Shown: in pieces, positions 49,019 through 57,364 of the stretch
Position numbering within the stretch: position 1 is the stretch's first letter
Layout of the letters: each line of letters starts with the position of its first letter
Source of the DNA: Betaproteobacteria bacterium
GTDB taxonomy: Bacteria > Bdellovibrionota_B > Oligoflexia > Silvanigrellales > Silvanigrellaceae
Assembly (NCBI GenBank): GCA_016868315.1
Contig: VGHE01000009.1
Coordinates: forward strand, 1-64,000
Reading direction: 5' to 3'
Length of the DNA: 64,000 nucleotides
The notes under the pieces: model-generated
The model's database searches: none
What the model was told of the DNA's origin: nothing
Seen by the model: only the letters and a program-made list of their open reading frames with translations
Position numbers and translations under genes: made by a program

Positions 49019-51622
49019 ATGATCGCGCCAGCGTTCTACGTGCAGGAACGAAGACAGATGTGCAAGCTGACCAAAACTGACCGTCAGACCGGCTCCCTCG
49101 GCGGTCGTGTAATAGCGTGAACGCAGGAACGCATCTGCAATGCGTCCCCCAAAGACCTGACTCAACTGCCCTTGAACGTTCACCTGACCTCGAAAAAACG
49201 CCGAGCGGTGCAATTTCAATGAAAGCGACAAAAGCTCGTCGCGCTTAAACATGCCCGACTCCTGAGTCAGCTGCAAAGCGGCACCCATCTGGATGCTGTA
49301 GAGCTCAACTTCAGGCTCAACCAGAGCTGCAATCCAGCTCAGTGTCTCGGGTGTTTTTGGATCTGAGGTATTCAGCTCAACCCATCCGCCCTCACGCTTC
49401 CAGGTCAGAAGATTCAACTCTTCAAAAATCTCCAACGCTGCGGAGACGAGCGAACCAGTGGAGGTCGACTCTGGCCAGAAGACCTCCTCCTCCCAGAGTT
49501 GACGCACGCCTTCGAGCTGACCTTCGAGAGCTACAACAGAAACTCCAGACTGCTTTCTTTCTCCCAACAAACAAGTCTGAACGAGAAGCTGTGCCACAAT
49601 GCCGGGAATAGCAATCAAGTGAAAAATGGTTCCGCGATACCACCACAGATTGAGTTGTGCTGTTTCTGCTTTCTGCACCGGTGCATCAGCAGCGGTAGCC
49701 ATGAGAGGCTGAAGGAAGCCCCAACGCACAGCGCTCGTTAACAGGTCGTCTGGGCGATTCTTTGCCTCATGTGCAGTATTTGAGAATTCTGACGCGTTTG
49801 AGATAATTTCAACTTCCTCAACGAATCCATTTCCATTGGATTCTCCCGCCGAAATCGACCATCCAAGCAACGAACCCAAACGACCAACGATACGCCTTAA
49901 AAGAGCAACTCGCTGCAGGCAAACCGTGCGAGTCAATACAACATTGCCCGAATGCGAGAGAACGACAGAGGCCAACAAAGCCGTGTCGGATGCAGTCGCA
50001 CAAGAGTTTATCCCTTGGTTCACACGCCGAGCCAGATCACGCACAATCGCCTGGATGCGCGAATCGCGCAGATCAAAATCAGGACGCAAATCTGACAAAT
50101 TTTCAGGCAGAGGCTCTTTATCGAGCGCGCCACCTGTGGCTTCCGAGAACATCTGCATCTTTCTCACGGACTCTGTCCAGAAATCGCCGAACCGTATAGG
50201 TGTACCAAACGCAACCTCAACTCGACCATACGTGCTGAACAGAAATCGCAAAGACTTTATTAACTGCCAGAAGGACTCTTTCTCTTTCTTGGCACCGCTC
50301 AATTCACGCGCGTAAGCATTATCTTCCATCACCTTGTCGTACGAAATAAAAACAGGGCAGAGAAAGGTGTTTTCAGCTCTGCGCTTGACGATACTCTGCA
50401 CGGACATACTCGTGAGACCGGTTTTTGGGGGTAGCAATTTGCCGATACGCGAGCGCCCACCCTCATGAAAGAACTCAACCGAATGCCCATTGGTCAATAG
50501 AAAGTCCACATAACTGGAAAACACGGCACTGTAGAGCTTATTGCCTGCAAATGAACGACGCAGAAAAAACGCTCCACCGCGGCGGAGCACTGGCCCTGCG
50601 GGGAAGAAACTGAGGTTAACTCCAGCCGCAATGTGGGGGGCTGCAAGCCCTTTTTTCTTCATCAAATAGGAGAGCAACATGTAGTCGAGATGGCTTCGGT
50701 GACAGGGCATCCACAAAACCTGCCCAGTTTTGGTCTCCTGTGCAACGGAGTCGAGATTGCGTACACGCACTCCTTGAAAAATACGTGTCCATACAAAATC
50801 AAGAACTGTCTCGAAGGCTCGGATGGTGTTGTAGTTGTATTTGGAGGCAATCTCCTTCAAATAATGCACTGCCTTGCGCATTTGTTTTTTGGCGCCTTCT
50901 CCCTGCCCGATGATTCGTTTAACTTCCTGGCTTGAGAGAATACGCTGACTGGCTGTGGCCAAATCATAAATAACAGGCCCACACACAGCAGTGCGTTCGC
51001 GCTGAAATTCAATCAGAAGCGAACGCCGAATGCGACGCCCAGCGACCATTTCCTCACCGGCAGGAACTGTAGATAGTTCAACAGGATTGCTGAAGTGAAC
51101 GCGCAGCTGCCCTGCGTGCAGGAGCAACATAAAATATTTTTGAAGAACGTTCTCCATGCCCTCATCAGGAAACAGCGAGCGCAGAAGAATATTGCGCTCA
51201 TTTCTGTCAGGAACACGGCTCCAAAACACCTGAACCGGAAGTAACGTCAGCTGCCCCCGCTTGACTCGATGATCTGATTTCAACAGTTCAGAAACCGCAG
51301 GGCTCAGAAAATCCTTACGGCTGCGCGGAATAAAACTGATATTGCGTGTGCGCATCGAAAGCAGCGCAGCTTTGCGGAAGCGATTGGGGCGTGCTTCGAC
51401 CCAAATGCGAGGTAACCCCATCATCTTGAGGGCTTTGTTGACAGCAAGGAGATCAAGGATGGACATGCGCGGCAGCACATAAACCACATCTTTCCCTTCT
51501 GTCACCCTTTTAATCCACTCATCGGGTTTCTCCGTGGGCGTGAGTTGCAAACGAAAGAGAACCCGGATGGGTGTGAGAAGGAAAAGCCACTGCGAAAAAT
51601 GCAAGCCGAGCAGACGAAACAT
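49010..51622 (-). CDS. plsB: glycerol-3-phosphate 1-O-acyltransferase, PlsB type
   Basis: Makes lysophosphatidic acid from glycerol 3-phosphate and acyl-CoA or acyl-ACP at the inner membrane, the first step of phospholipid synthesis. The 870-residue protein has the catalytic PCHRSHLDYM (HX4D, ~304), GPVLRRGGAFFLRRSF, EFFHEGGRSRIGK and a later FLCPVFISYDKV, the ordered blocks of PlsB. Long flanking helical regions are usual for PlsB (~807 in E. coli). AAGGTG precedes ATG 51622. It is 19 bp downstream of panC on the same strand. Confidence 0.93.
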   Translation of the reverse strand: MFRLLGLHFSQWLFLLTPIRVLFRLQLTPTEKPDEWIKRVTEGKDVVYVLPRMSILDLLAVNKALKMMGLPRIWVEARPNRFRKAALLSMRTRNISFIPRSRKDFLSPAVSELLKSDHRVKRGQLTLLPVQVFWSRVPDRNERNILLRSLFPDEGMENVLQKYFMLLLHAGQLRVHFSNPVELSTVPAGEEMVAGRRIRRSLLIEFQRERTAVCGPVIYDLATASQRILSSQEVKRIIGQGEGAKKQMRKAVHYLKEIASKYNYNTIRAFETVLDFVWTRIFQGVRVRNLDSVAQETKTGQVLWMPCHRSHLDYMLLSYLMKKKGLAAPHIAAGVNLSFFPAGPVLRRGGAFFLRRSFAGNKLYSAVFSSYVDFLLTNGHSVEFFHEGGRSRIGKLLPPKTGLTSMSVQSIVKRRAENTFLCPVFISYDKVMEDNAYARELSGAKKEKESFWQLIKSLRFLFSTYGRVEVAFGTPIRFGDFWTESVRKMQMFSEATGGALDKEPLPENLSDLRPDFDLRDSRIQAIVRDLARRVNQGINSCATASDTALLASVVLSHSGNVVLTRTVCLQRVALLRRIVGRLGSLLGWSISAGESNGNGFVEEVEIISNASEFSNTAHEAKNRPDDLLTSAVRWGFLQPLMATAADAPVQKAETAQLNLWWYRGTIFHLIAIPGIVAQLLVQTCLLGERKQSGVSVVALEGQLEGVRQLWEEEVFWPESTSTGSLVSAALEIFEELNLLTWKREGGWVELNTSDPKTPETLSWIAALVEPEVELYSIQMGAALQLTQESGMFKRDELLSLSLKLHRSAFFRGQVNVQGQLSQVFGGRIADAFLRSRYYTTAEGAGLTVSFGQLAHLSSFLHVERWRDHSI

Positions 51623-51641
51623 TTTGTCACCTTAGTGTTGT

Positions 51642-52574
51642 TTACTTGGAATGCACAAAATCAAGAAGTTGTTCGAGATGATCCGGATTGCGACTCAGAA
51701 GAATATTATCAATCAAACGCGTTCTAACCCCATCTTCGCCAGTCACAAATGCAGCCACAGCTAACACTGCCTCTGATTCAACTTGCACAGAACAGAGCCC
51801 AAGAGTCTTGGCATCCCGCAGCTCACAATACTGCAGCTCGAAGGAGGCGTCCGAAGCCAGACTGGTGCGGCACAACTCCAAAAGCTTTTGACTCGAGTGC
51901 TCACCCTGCAGATATTGTCCAGCAACTGCCTTGAGGGCAGCTGGGATGCGCAACGCTGCCTGGCGTGCAGTAGCATCGAGAAACTTATTGCGGCTACTGA
52001 GAGCGAATCCATGCGAATCACGCACGGTCGGCACACCCACAAGGCGAGTTGGGTGCGCGGTATCCTGAACCATGCGCTGCAAAATCGAATATTGCTGAAA
52101 ATCCTTCAAACCGAAATAAGCTCTATCGGCGCGAGCAAGATTCAAAAGCAGCATCACAACCGTGCACACTCCGGCAAAGTGCCCGGGGCGATAGGCACCA
52201 CAAAGAACTTCATCCATCCCGGTCACGTTGACCTGAGTTGCGAAACCTTGCGGATACATTTGATCAGCGGAGGGAGCGAAAACAATCTGCGCGCCTGCCT
52301 GCTCACAAAGCGTCAAATCAGCCTCGAGCGTACGAGGGTACTTTGCAAGATCCTCGTTGGCACCAAACTGTTTGGGATTCACAAAGATGGAAACAACCGT
52401 AATCGCATTTTCTTTGGAACTGCGGCGCACAAGCGCGGCATGCCCCTCATGCAGAGCACCCATGGTCGGCACAAAACCGACACTGCAGCGCACCTCTGCG
52501 TCGACAAGGGTTTGAGCCAAAGAATCCAACATTGACCTGAACTGATCGCGGCTGCGCGCAACAAGAATCCCCAC
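51642..52574 (-). CDS. panC: pantothenate synthetase
   Basis: Joins pantoate and beta-alanine with ATP to pantothenate, precursor of CoA and ACP. The 310-residue chain has VPTMGALHEGH (~35-45), SIFVNPKQFG, YPRTLEAD, GHFAGVCTVV, FGLKDFQQ and a KMSKS-like LSSRNKFL. GTG 52574 is the start, with GGGAGG 7 nt upstream. It begins 3 bp after the livF stop and so is the last gene of the liv operon; valine and pantoate share the precursor ketoisovalerate, a plausible link (inference). panB and panD are not in the window. Confidence 0.95.
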   Translation of the reverse strand: MGILVARSRDQFRSMLDSLAQTLVDAEVRCSVGFVPTMGALHEGHAALVRRSSKENAITVVSIFVNPKQFGANEDLAKYPRTLEADLTLCEQAGAQIVFAPSADQMYPQGFATQVNVTGMDEVLCGAYRPGHFAGVCTVVMLLLNLARADRAYFGLKDFQQYSILQRMVQDTAHPTRLVGVPTVRDSHGFALSSRNKFLDATARQAALRIPAALKAVAGQYLQGEHSSQKLLELCRTSLASDASFELQYCELRDAKTLGLCSVQVESEAVLAVAAFVTGEDGVRTRLIDNILLSRNPDHLEQLLDFVHSK

Positions 52575-52577
52575 CTC

Positions 52578-53294
52578 TCAGCCTCCCAAATATGCTTTCT
52601 GAAGCGCCTCGTCTTTGAGGAGCTCGCTCGCCTGCCCTTGCTGCACAATCTCACCCACCTCAAGAACGTAGGCACGGTGGGCAATCTTGAGCGCCATGCG
52701 CGCATTTTGCTCAGCCAGCAGAATTGTCATTCCCTCTTTCCTGTTGAGCTCCAAAATCTTCTGGAAGATCTGCTGCACCAGCAGAGGAGCGATACCAAGA
52801 CTCGGCTCATCGAGAAGCAGAAGTGCGGGTTTGGCCATCAGGGCTCGGCCGATGGCAAGCATCTGCTGCTCACCACCCGACAGAGTGTGCGCATCCTGCT
52901 TGAGCCGCTCTTTCAAACGCGGAAACAGCTCAAAAATACTGTCCAACTCCTGATTGATTTCTGTGGCTGAAGCCTTTCGCGAAAACGCGCCGAGCATCAG
53001 ATTCTCTCGGACAGACAGGTCTGGAAAAACCAGGCGCCCTTCAGGCGACTGCACCAAACCCATGCGAACAATAAGATGACTCGGAAGGGTATGAATGTCT
53101 TTACCTTTAAATTGAATGCGACCTGAGGCCATTTTCACCAGACTAGACAGCGAGCGCATCGTGGTCGTTTTGCCCGCGCCATTTGAACCAACGAAGGTGA
53201 CAATCTCACCCTCATTCACTTCAAAACTGATTTCGCGGAGCGCCTCAATGGCTCCATAGCGGACGGTCAGATTCTCAACTTTCAGGAGACTCAT
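52578..53294 (-). CDS. livF: branched-chain amino acid ABC transporter ATPase LivF
   Basis: The 238-residue ATPase has Walker A GSNGAGKTT (~36-44), a Q-loop (GLVQSPEGRLVFPDLSV), signature LSGGEQQM and Walker B LLLLDEPSLG, followed by the LivF-type GIAPLLVQQIF. It powers uptake with LivG through LivH/LivM. Overlaps livG by 4 bp, and panC starts 3 bp after its stop. Confidence 0.95.
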   Translation of the reverse strand: MSLLKVENLTVRYGAIEALREISFEVNEGEIVTFVGSNGAGKTTTMRSLSSLVKMASGRIQFKGKDIHTLPSHLIVRMGLVQSPEGRLVFPDLSVRENLMLGAFSRKASATEINQELDSIFELFPRLKERLKQDAHTLSGGEQQMLAIGRALMAKPALLLLDEPSLGIAPLLVQQIFQKILELNRKEGMTILLAEQNARMALKIAHRAYVLEVGEIVQQGQASELLKDEALQKAYLGG

Positions 53295-54133
53295 GAGTGA
53301 CTCCCTTGTCCCGAAGCGGCGGCGGTTCCCTCGCCCGTGGTTTCCTCGGCTCCCAGATACGCTTCAATCACTTTGGGATTCTTTTGAATTTCGAGAGGAC
53401 TGCCAACAGCAATCACCTCACCGTGGTCAAGAACAGTGATATTCGCGCAGAGATTCATGACAAATTTCATGTCATGTTCAATAAGAAGAACACCCAGACC
53501 ATGAACATCACAAATACTGCGGACGAGTTTGGCGAGCTCATCTTTTTCGGTGGGGTTCATGCCCGCGGCAGGTTCATCGAGCAGAAGAACCTTCGGATTG
53601 GTCATCATGGCTCGCGCGATTTCCAACTTTCGCTGCAATCCGTAGGGAAGTGAAGTGGCCTCCCAATTTTCATAACTTGACAGACCAACAAATTCGAGAA
53701 GCTTGCGGGCAGACTCAAGTAATTTCTTTTCCTTGAGCGCTACCGCGGGAAGTGCAAAAAGGCTCGCGACACTTTGTCCGCGCCGCTGCCAACTCGCCGC
53801 AGCGATAACGTTTTCGAGCACCGTAAGCCCTGCGAACAATCGAATGTTCTGGAAGGTTCGTGCTACTCCCGAACGGGCAATCACATGCGCACCGCGCCCG
53901 GTAAGTTCAGTTTCCTGCAGATAAACCGTGCCCTGGTTGGGTTTATAAACACCTGTCATAAGGTTGAACACTGTGGTTTTGCCGGCACCGTTGGGACCAA
54001 TGAGTCCAACGATTTGCCGCGCAGGAACACGCAGAGAGAAATTCTGCACAGCCACGAGCCCACCGAAACGGATAGTGAGATTCTCAACCTTCAACAAAAA
54101 CTCTGAAGAGCCGTGATTAGAAGTTGAATTCAT
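53291..54133 (-). CDS. livG: branched-chain amino acid ABC transporter ATPase LivG
   Basis: The 280-residue ATPase has Walker A GPNGAGKTT (~43-51), ARTFQNIRLF (Q-loop), the divergent LivG signature region (PYGLQRKLEIARA) and Walker B VLLLDEPAAGMNP, with a C-terminal extension of Gly/Thr residues. LivG and LivF pair at the membrane. Overlaps livM and livF by 4 bp each. Confidence 0.95.
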   Translation of the reverse strand: MNSTSNHGSSEFLLKVENLTIRFGGLVAVQNFSLRVPARQIVGLIGPNGAGKTTVFNLMTGVYKPNQGTVYLQETELTGRGAHVIARSGVARTFQNIRLFAGLTVLENVIAAASWQRRGQSVASLFALPAVALKEKKLLESARKLLEFVGLSSYENWEATSLPYGLQRKLEIARAMMTNPKVLLLDEPAAGMNPTEKDELAKLVRSICDVHGLGVLLIEHDMKFVMNLCANITVLDHGEVIAVGSPLEIQKNPKVIEAYLGAEETTGEGTAAASGQGSHS

Positions 54134-55032
54134 CGCGTTCCTCCGCGCTGCTGAGCCGCCTTGGGCATGAAGCGCATGAACAGTGACTGCAGTCCCTTCG
54201 GACTGAAAAGCATCACAAAGATCACAATGAGAGCAAAATAGATCATACGTTGCTCACGCAGAGTGTCATTGTGGCGAAGCGCTTCGGGAACAACAACGAG
54301 AATCAAAGCGCCAAGAACGCTTCCAGACAAGCTCGTCATACCGCCAATCACAACTGCCAAAACAATAATCACGCTGCGCGAGAAGTCGGCTTCATCCGGG
54401 CTTATAAATTGTACCGCATGAACGTAAAGAGCTCCGGCGATTCCAGCAATCGCAGAACCAATCACAAATGCTGAGAGCTTGGCCGAATAGGTACTAATAC
54501 CTAAGCTCCGCGCTGCGATTTCATCGTCACGTGTCGCCTGGATGGCCATGCCCAGTCCTGTTCGGCGAAAGCGAGCCAAAGCCCACCACACCAAAGCGAG
54601 AGTCACAAAAACCCATGGCAGTGAGCTCAATTTAGGAATATTACCAAATCCGCGTGTTCCACCAACCGCATCAATATTCTTCAACGCAGTTCCAAGAATT
54701 TCGGCAAAACCAAGAGTCGCCATGGCCAGATAGTCACCCTGCAAACGCAGACACGGCACGGCCACTAGAAAGCCTGCAGCCAAAGCAGAGAGAGCCCCAA
54801 CCACGAGTGAAAGCAGCATCAATAAAGTGGGATCGGTGAGCCCAAGCGCAGGCGCCGCATAGACCGTAAAGGCTGCTGCCGAGTATCCACCCACAGCATA
54901 GAACGCGGCATGCCCAAGTGACAGCAAACCCGCTCCACCCAATATCAACTGCAGACCCAGTGCTTGAATGGCCGTGATACCGAAAAAAATGAGCGGCAAT
55001 ATTGAGTATTGGAGAAACTCTTGCACCGTCAT
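54130..55032 (-). CDS. livM: branched-chain amino acid ABC transporter permease LivM
   Basis: The 300-residue permease has about eight to nine hydrophobic segments. Family stretches include LQLILGGAGLLSLGHAAFYA, LRLQGDYLAMATLGFAEI and the EAA-like TRDDEIAARSLGIST loop that contacts the ATPases. Length is at the short end for LivM (E. coli 425). It overlaps livH by ATGA. Confidence 0.94.
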   Translation of the reverse strand: MTVQEFLQYSILPLIFFGITAIQALGLQLILGGAGLLSLGHAAFYAVGGYSAAAFTVYAAPALGLTDPTLLMLLSLVVGALSALAAGFLVAVPCLRLQGDYLAMATLGFAEILGTALKNIDAVGGTRGFGNIPKLSSLPWVFVTLALVWWALARFRRTGLGMAIQATRDDEIAARSLGISTYSAKLSAFVIGSAIAGIAGALYVHAVQFISPDEADFSRSVIIVLAVVIGGMTSLSGSVLGALILVVVPEALRHNDTLREQRMIYFALIVIFVMLFSPKGLQSLFMRFMPKAAQQRGGTR

Positions 55033-55976
55033 ACCTTCACCATCCGAGCCTTGCCGAGAAGTCCTTGCGGACGCAGCAATAGAACAAGGATAAGAATGAA
55101 GAAGGCAGCTCCATCTTTGTAGGTCGACAAATCGTAGCCCACCAGCAGACGCTCAGCGATACCCAGCACAAGGCCGCCTAAAAGAGCGCCCGGAATAACA
55201 CCAATTCCTCCCAAGACGGCAGCGGCAAAGGCTTTTAGGCCACTGGAAATTCCCATGTACGGTGTGACTTGATTGTCGGCCATGCCTTGCAACAGACCTG
55301 CCACAACAGCCAAAGCCGCACCAATGAAAAACGTGAGTGAAATAGTGCGATCAAAGGGTACACCCACGAGGCGAGCTGCGTTCGGTTGCAGAGCCAGTGC
55401 GCGGATACCCTGGCCGGGACGGGTTTTTCTCAGGAAAAGCTCAAGCCCCAGTGTCACAGCGATTGCGACCACAAAAATCAGCAAATCGCGATGCCGCACA
55501 ACAATTTGTCCCCAATCAAAAAGACCTTCCGGAAGCTGCGGAAGTGTAACCTGATCGACGGGAGGAAAGAGGGATTTGATAAAACCGAAGACGGTGCCGT
55601 CGGGCAAGGTTGCCGGATAGCTTTGTGGATTAGAGCCAAGAATCGCTTGCACAAGATTTTGAAGAAGCAGGCTCAACCCAACCGCGGTAATCAGAGGTGC
55701 GAGCTTGCCCGCACCACGCAATGGCTTGTAGCAGAAACGCTCCATTGCAACCGCAAAGAACCCAACACAACACATGCCCACAACCAACGCCAGATGCCAG
55801 GGAAGGCCGAGCGAGATGGCATACATCACAAAATATGCGCCCACCATGAACAACTCGCCATGCGCAAAGTTCACCAGCTGGAGCACACCGAAAACCATAG
55901 AATAGCCGAGCGCGATGAGTGCATAAACACTCCCAACAGCAAGGCCATCAAAGATGTACTGAATGAGATCAAACAC
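55029..55976 (-). CDS. livH: branched-chain amino acid ABC transporter permease LivH
   Basis: The 315-residue permease has about eight hydrophobic segments with family stretches IFDGLAVGSVYALIALGYSMVFG, VNFAHGELFMVG and a late GGLVLGIAERL. The start is GTG 55976 with GGGAG 9 nt upstream; the track start at 56021 adds 15 residues not seen in the family. A hairpin lies between it and livK. Confidence 0.94.
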   Translation of the reverse strand: MFDLIQYIFDGLAVGSVYALIALGYSMVFGVLQLVNFAHGELFMVGAYFVMYAISLGLPWHLALVVGMCCVGFFAVAMERFCYKPLRGAGKLAPLITAVGLSLLLQNLVQAILGSNPQSYPATLPDGTVFGFIKSLFPPVDQVTLPQLPEGLFDWGQIVVRHRDLLIFVVAIAVTLGLELFLRKTRPGQGIRALALQPNAARLVGVPFDRTISLTFFIGAALAVVAGLLQGMADNQVTPYMGISSGLKAFAAAVLGGIGVIPGALLGGLVLGIAERLLVGYDLSTYKDGAAFFILILVLLLRPQGLLGKARMVKV

Positions 55977-56009
55977 CGACAGACACTCCCTGTCCGAATC
56001 AACAAGACA

Positions 56010-56043
56010 AGGGGAAGGCACCCCACCGAGATAGCCCTCCCCT
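56010..56043 (-). other. intercistronic hairpin between livK and livH
   Basis: AGGGGAAGGC and GCCCTCCCCT are complementary over 10 bp with one mismatch, around a 14-nt loop, in the 93-bp livK-livH gap. There is no T-run. It may stabilise the livK mRNA end or lower read-through so that binding protein exceeds permease (inference). Confidence 0.45.
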
Positions 56044-56069
56044 GCATTTCAGTCACGCGCAGAAAAATA

Positions 56070-57224
56070 TCATGGATACACGCGAGTAAGGAATTTGAAT
56101 TCCTTTTCTGTTGTGGTCACGATCACGGCTGGCTTCACCGCGTTGCGGTTTTGATCCAGGGTAATGGTTCCTGTGATTCCGTCGAAGTTCTTCATGGAAG
56201 CGATTGCATCACGAATCTTCTTGGGATCGTTCGAGCCTGCTTTCTTGATAGCTGCACGCATGAAGAATCCAGCATCGTAGCCAAGAGCCGCCATAGCTCC
56301 TGGGTTTTCTTTGTTGCGGGTCTTGTATTCGCGCACAAATTCCTGAACCCGAGGGTCAGTGTCGTCGGAAGCGAAATGGCTGGACACAAAATGACCAGCA
56401 GCAGCAGCGCCAGCAATCTTGAACAAGTCAGGGCTATCCCAACCGTCGGTGCCGAGGAACTTGGTGTTGAGCTTGAGCTCTTTAGCTTGGCGCAAAATTG
56501 CGCCTACTTGAGTGTAGTATCCAGGAATGAAGACCACGTCAGGTGTAGCTTTACGGATCTTCATGAGCTGGGTTTTGAAGTCGCGGTCTTTCTGCGAGTA
56601 GGAAATGACGAGTTCATCTTTGATAGAACCGCCTGCAGTCGCAAAGGCTTGCTTGAAAGAATCGCGCAGACCACGGCTGTAGTCAGAGTCAGAGTCAACC
56701 AGAATGGCTGCTGTCTTCGCTTTAAGGTTGCTGACAGCGAACTTCGCCATCACTGCACCTTGAAAACTATCAACAAAACAGATGCGCGAAATAAATTCTT
56801 TGCCCATCGTGATAGTGTCATTGGTCGAAGCATGGGTTACCAGAGGAATTTTGGCTGACTGAGCTGCAGCCGAGGCCGCGATGGTATTTGAGCTAGCCAC
56901 TTCACCAATGATGACCGCAACCTTGTCGGAGGCAATCAGTTTGTTGACCGCAGCCGCAGAGCCGGCAGGCGTGCCTTGGGTGTCTTCCACCTGCATTTTG
57001 AGCTGAGGACTATCTTTGCCAGCCTTATCGAGTGCCAGCTTCAAGCCATTGAGCGATTCTTGCCCAAAGGTCGCTTTGTCTCCCGTCAGGGGGAGAATCA
57101 CACCGACTTTGACTTCGGTCACGGCGGCATGGGAAAGCGTCGAAACGCCGAGGCCCAATGAGCAAAGACCTACAGAAAGAGCAGCCAGAACAACACGACG
57201 CGTGGGTCTGTTTTGCGTGGTCAT
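56070..57224 (-). CDS. livK: branched-chain amino acid-binding periplasmic protein
   Basis: The 384-residue protein has a signal peptide (RRVVLAALSVGLCSLGLG, cleavage near SHAAV), then a type I periplasmic-binding fold: EVKVGVILPLTGDKATFGQ, GEVASSNTIAASAAAQ, IPLVTHASTND, ATPDVVFIPGYY and YDAGFFMRAAI. It captures leucine, isoleucine, valine or similar amino acids for LivHMGF. CAGGAG lies 5 nt before ATG 57224. Divergent from nadE across 140 bp with no clear promoter. Confidence 0.92.
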   Translation of the reverse strand: MTTQNRPTRRVVLAALSVGLCSLGLGVSTLSHAAVTEVKVGVILPLTGDKATFGQESLNGLKLALDKAGKDSPQLKMQVEDTQGTPAGSAAAVNKLIASDKVAVIIGEVASSNTIAASAAAQSAKIPLVTHASTNDTITMGKEFISRICFVDSFQGAVMAKFAVSNLKAKTAAILVDSDSDYSRGLRDSFKQAFATAGGSIKDELVISYSQKDRDFKTQLMKIRKATPDVVFIPGYYTQVGAILRQAKELKLNTKFLGTDGWDSPDLFKIAGAAAAGHFVSSHFASDDTDPRVQEFVREYKTRNKENPGAMAALGYDAGFFMRAAIKKAGSNDPKKIRDAIASMKNFDGITGTITLDQNRNAVKPAVIVTTTEKEFKFLTRVYP

Positions 57225-57364
57225 CGAAACTCCTGTGTCTCCGCTTCCGGCATGGGAAGGGAGAGGCGCTAAGGTTTATGAACATGAAGGCTCATCTGGT
57301 ATGTCATTTAGGTCAGGAAAATTCAAGGGTCTCGCCCTGAGACTGCCACCTGGAGGGGCAACTC

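Noticed and set aside
55386-56858. 490-codon plus-strand open frame antisense to livH and livK
   Set aside because: It lies opposite well-supported liv genes, has no ribosome-binding site or recognisable protein pattern, and is explained as a shadow of their codon bias.
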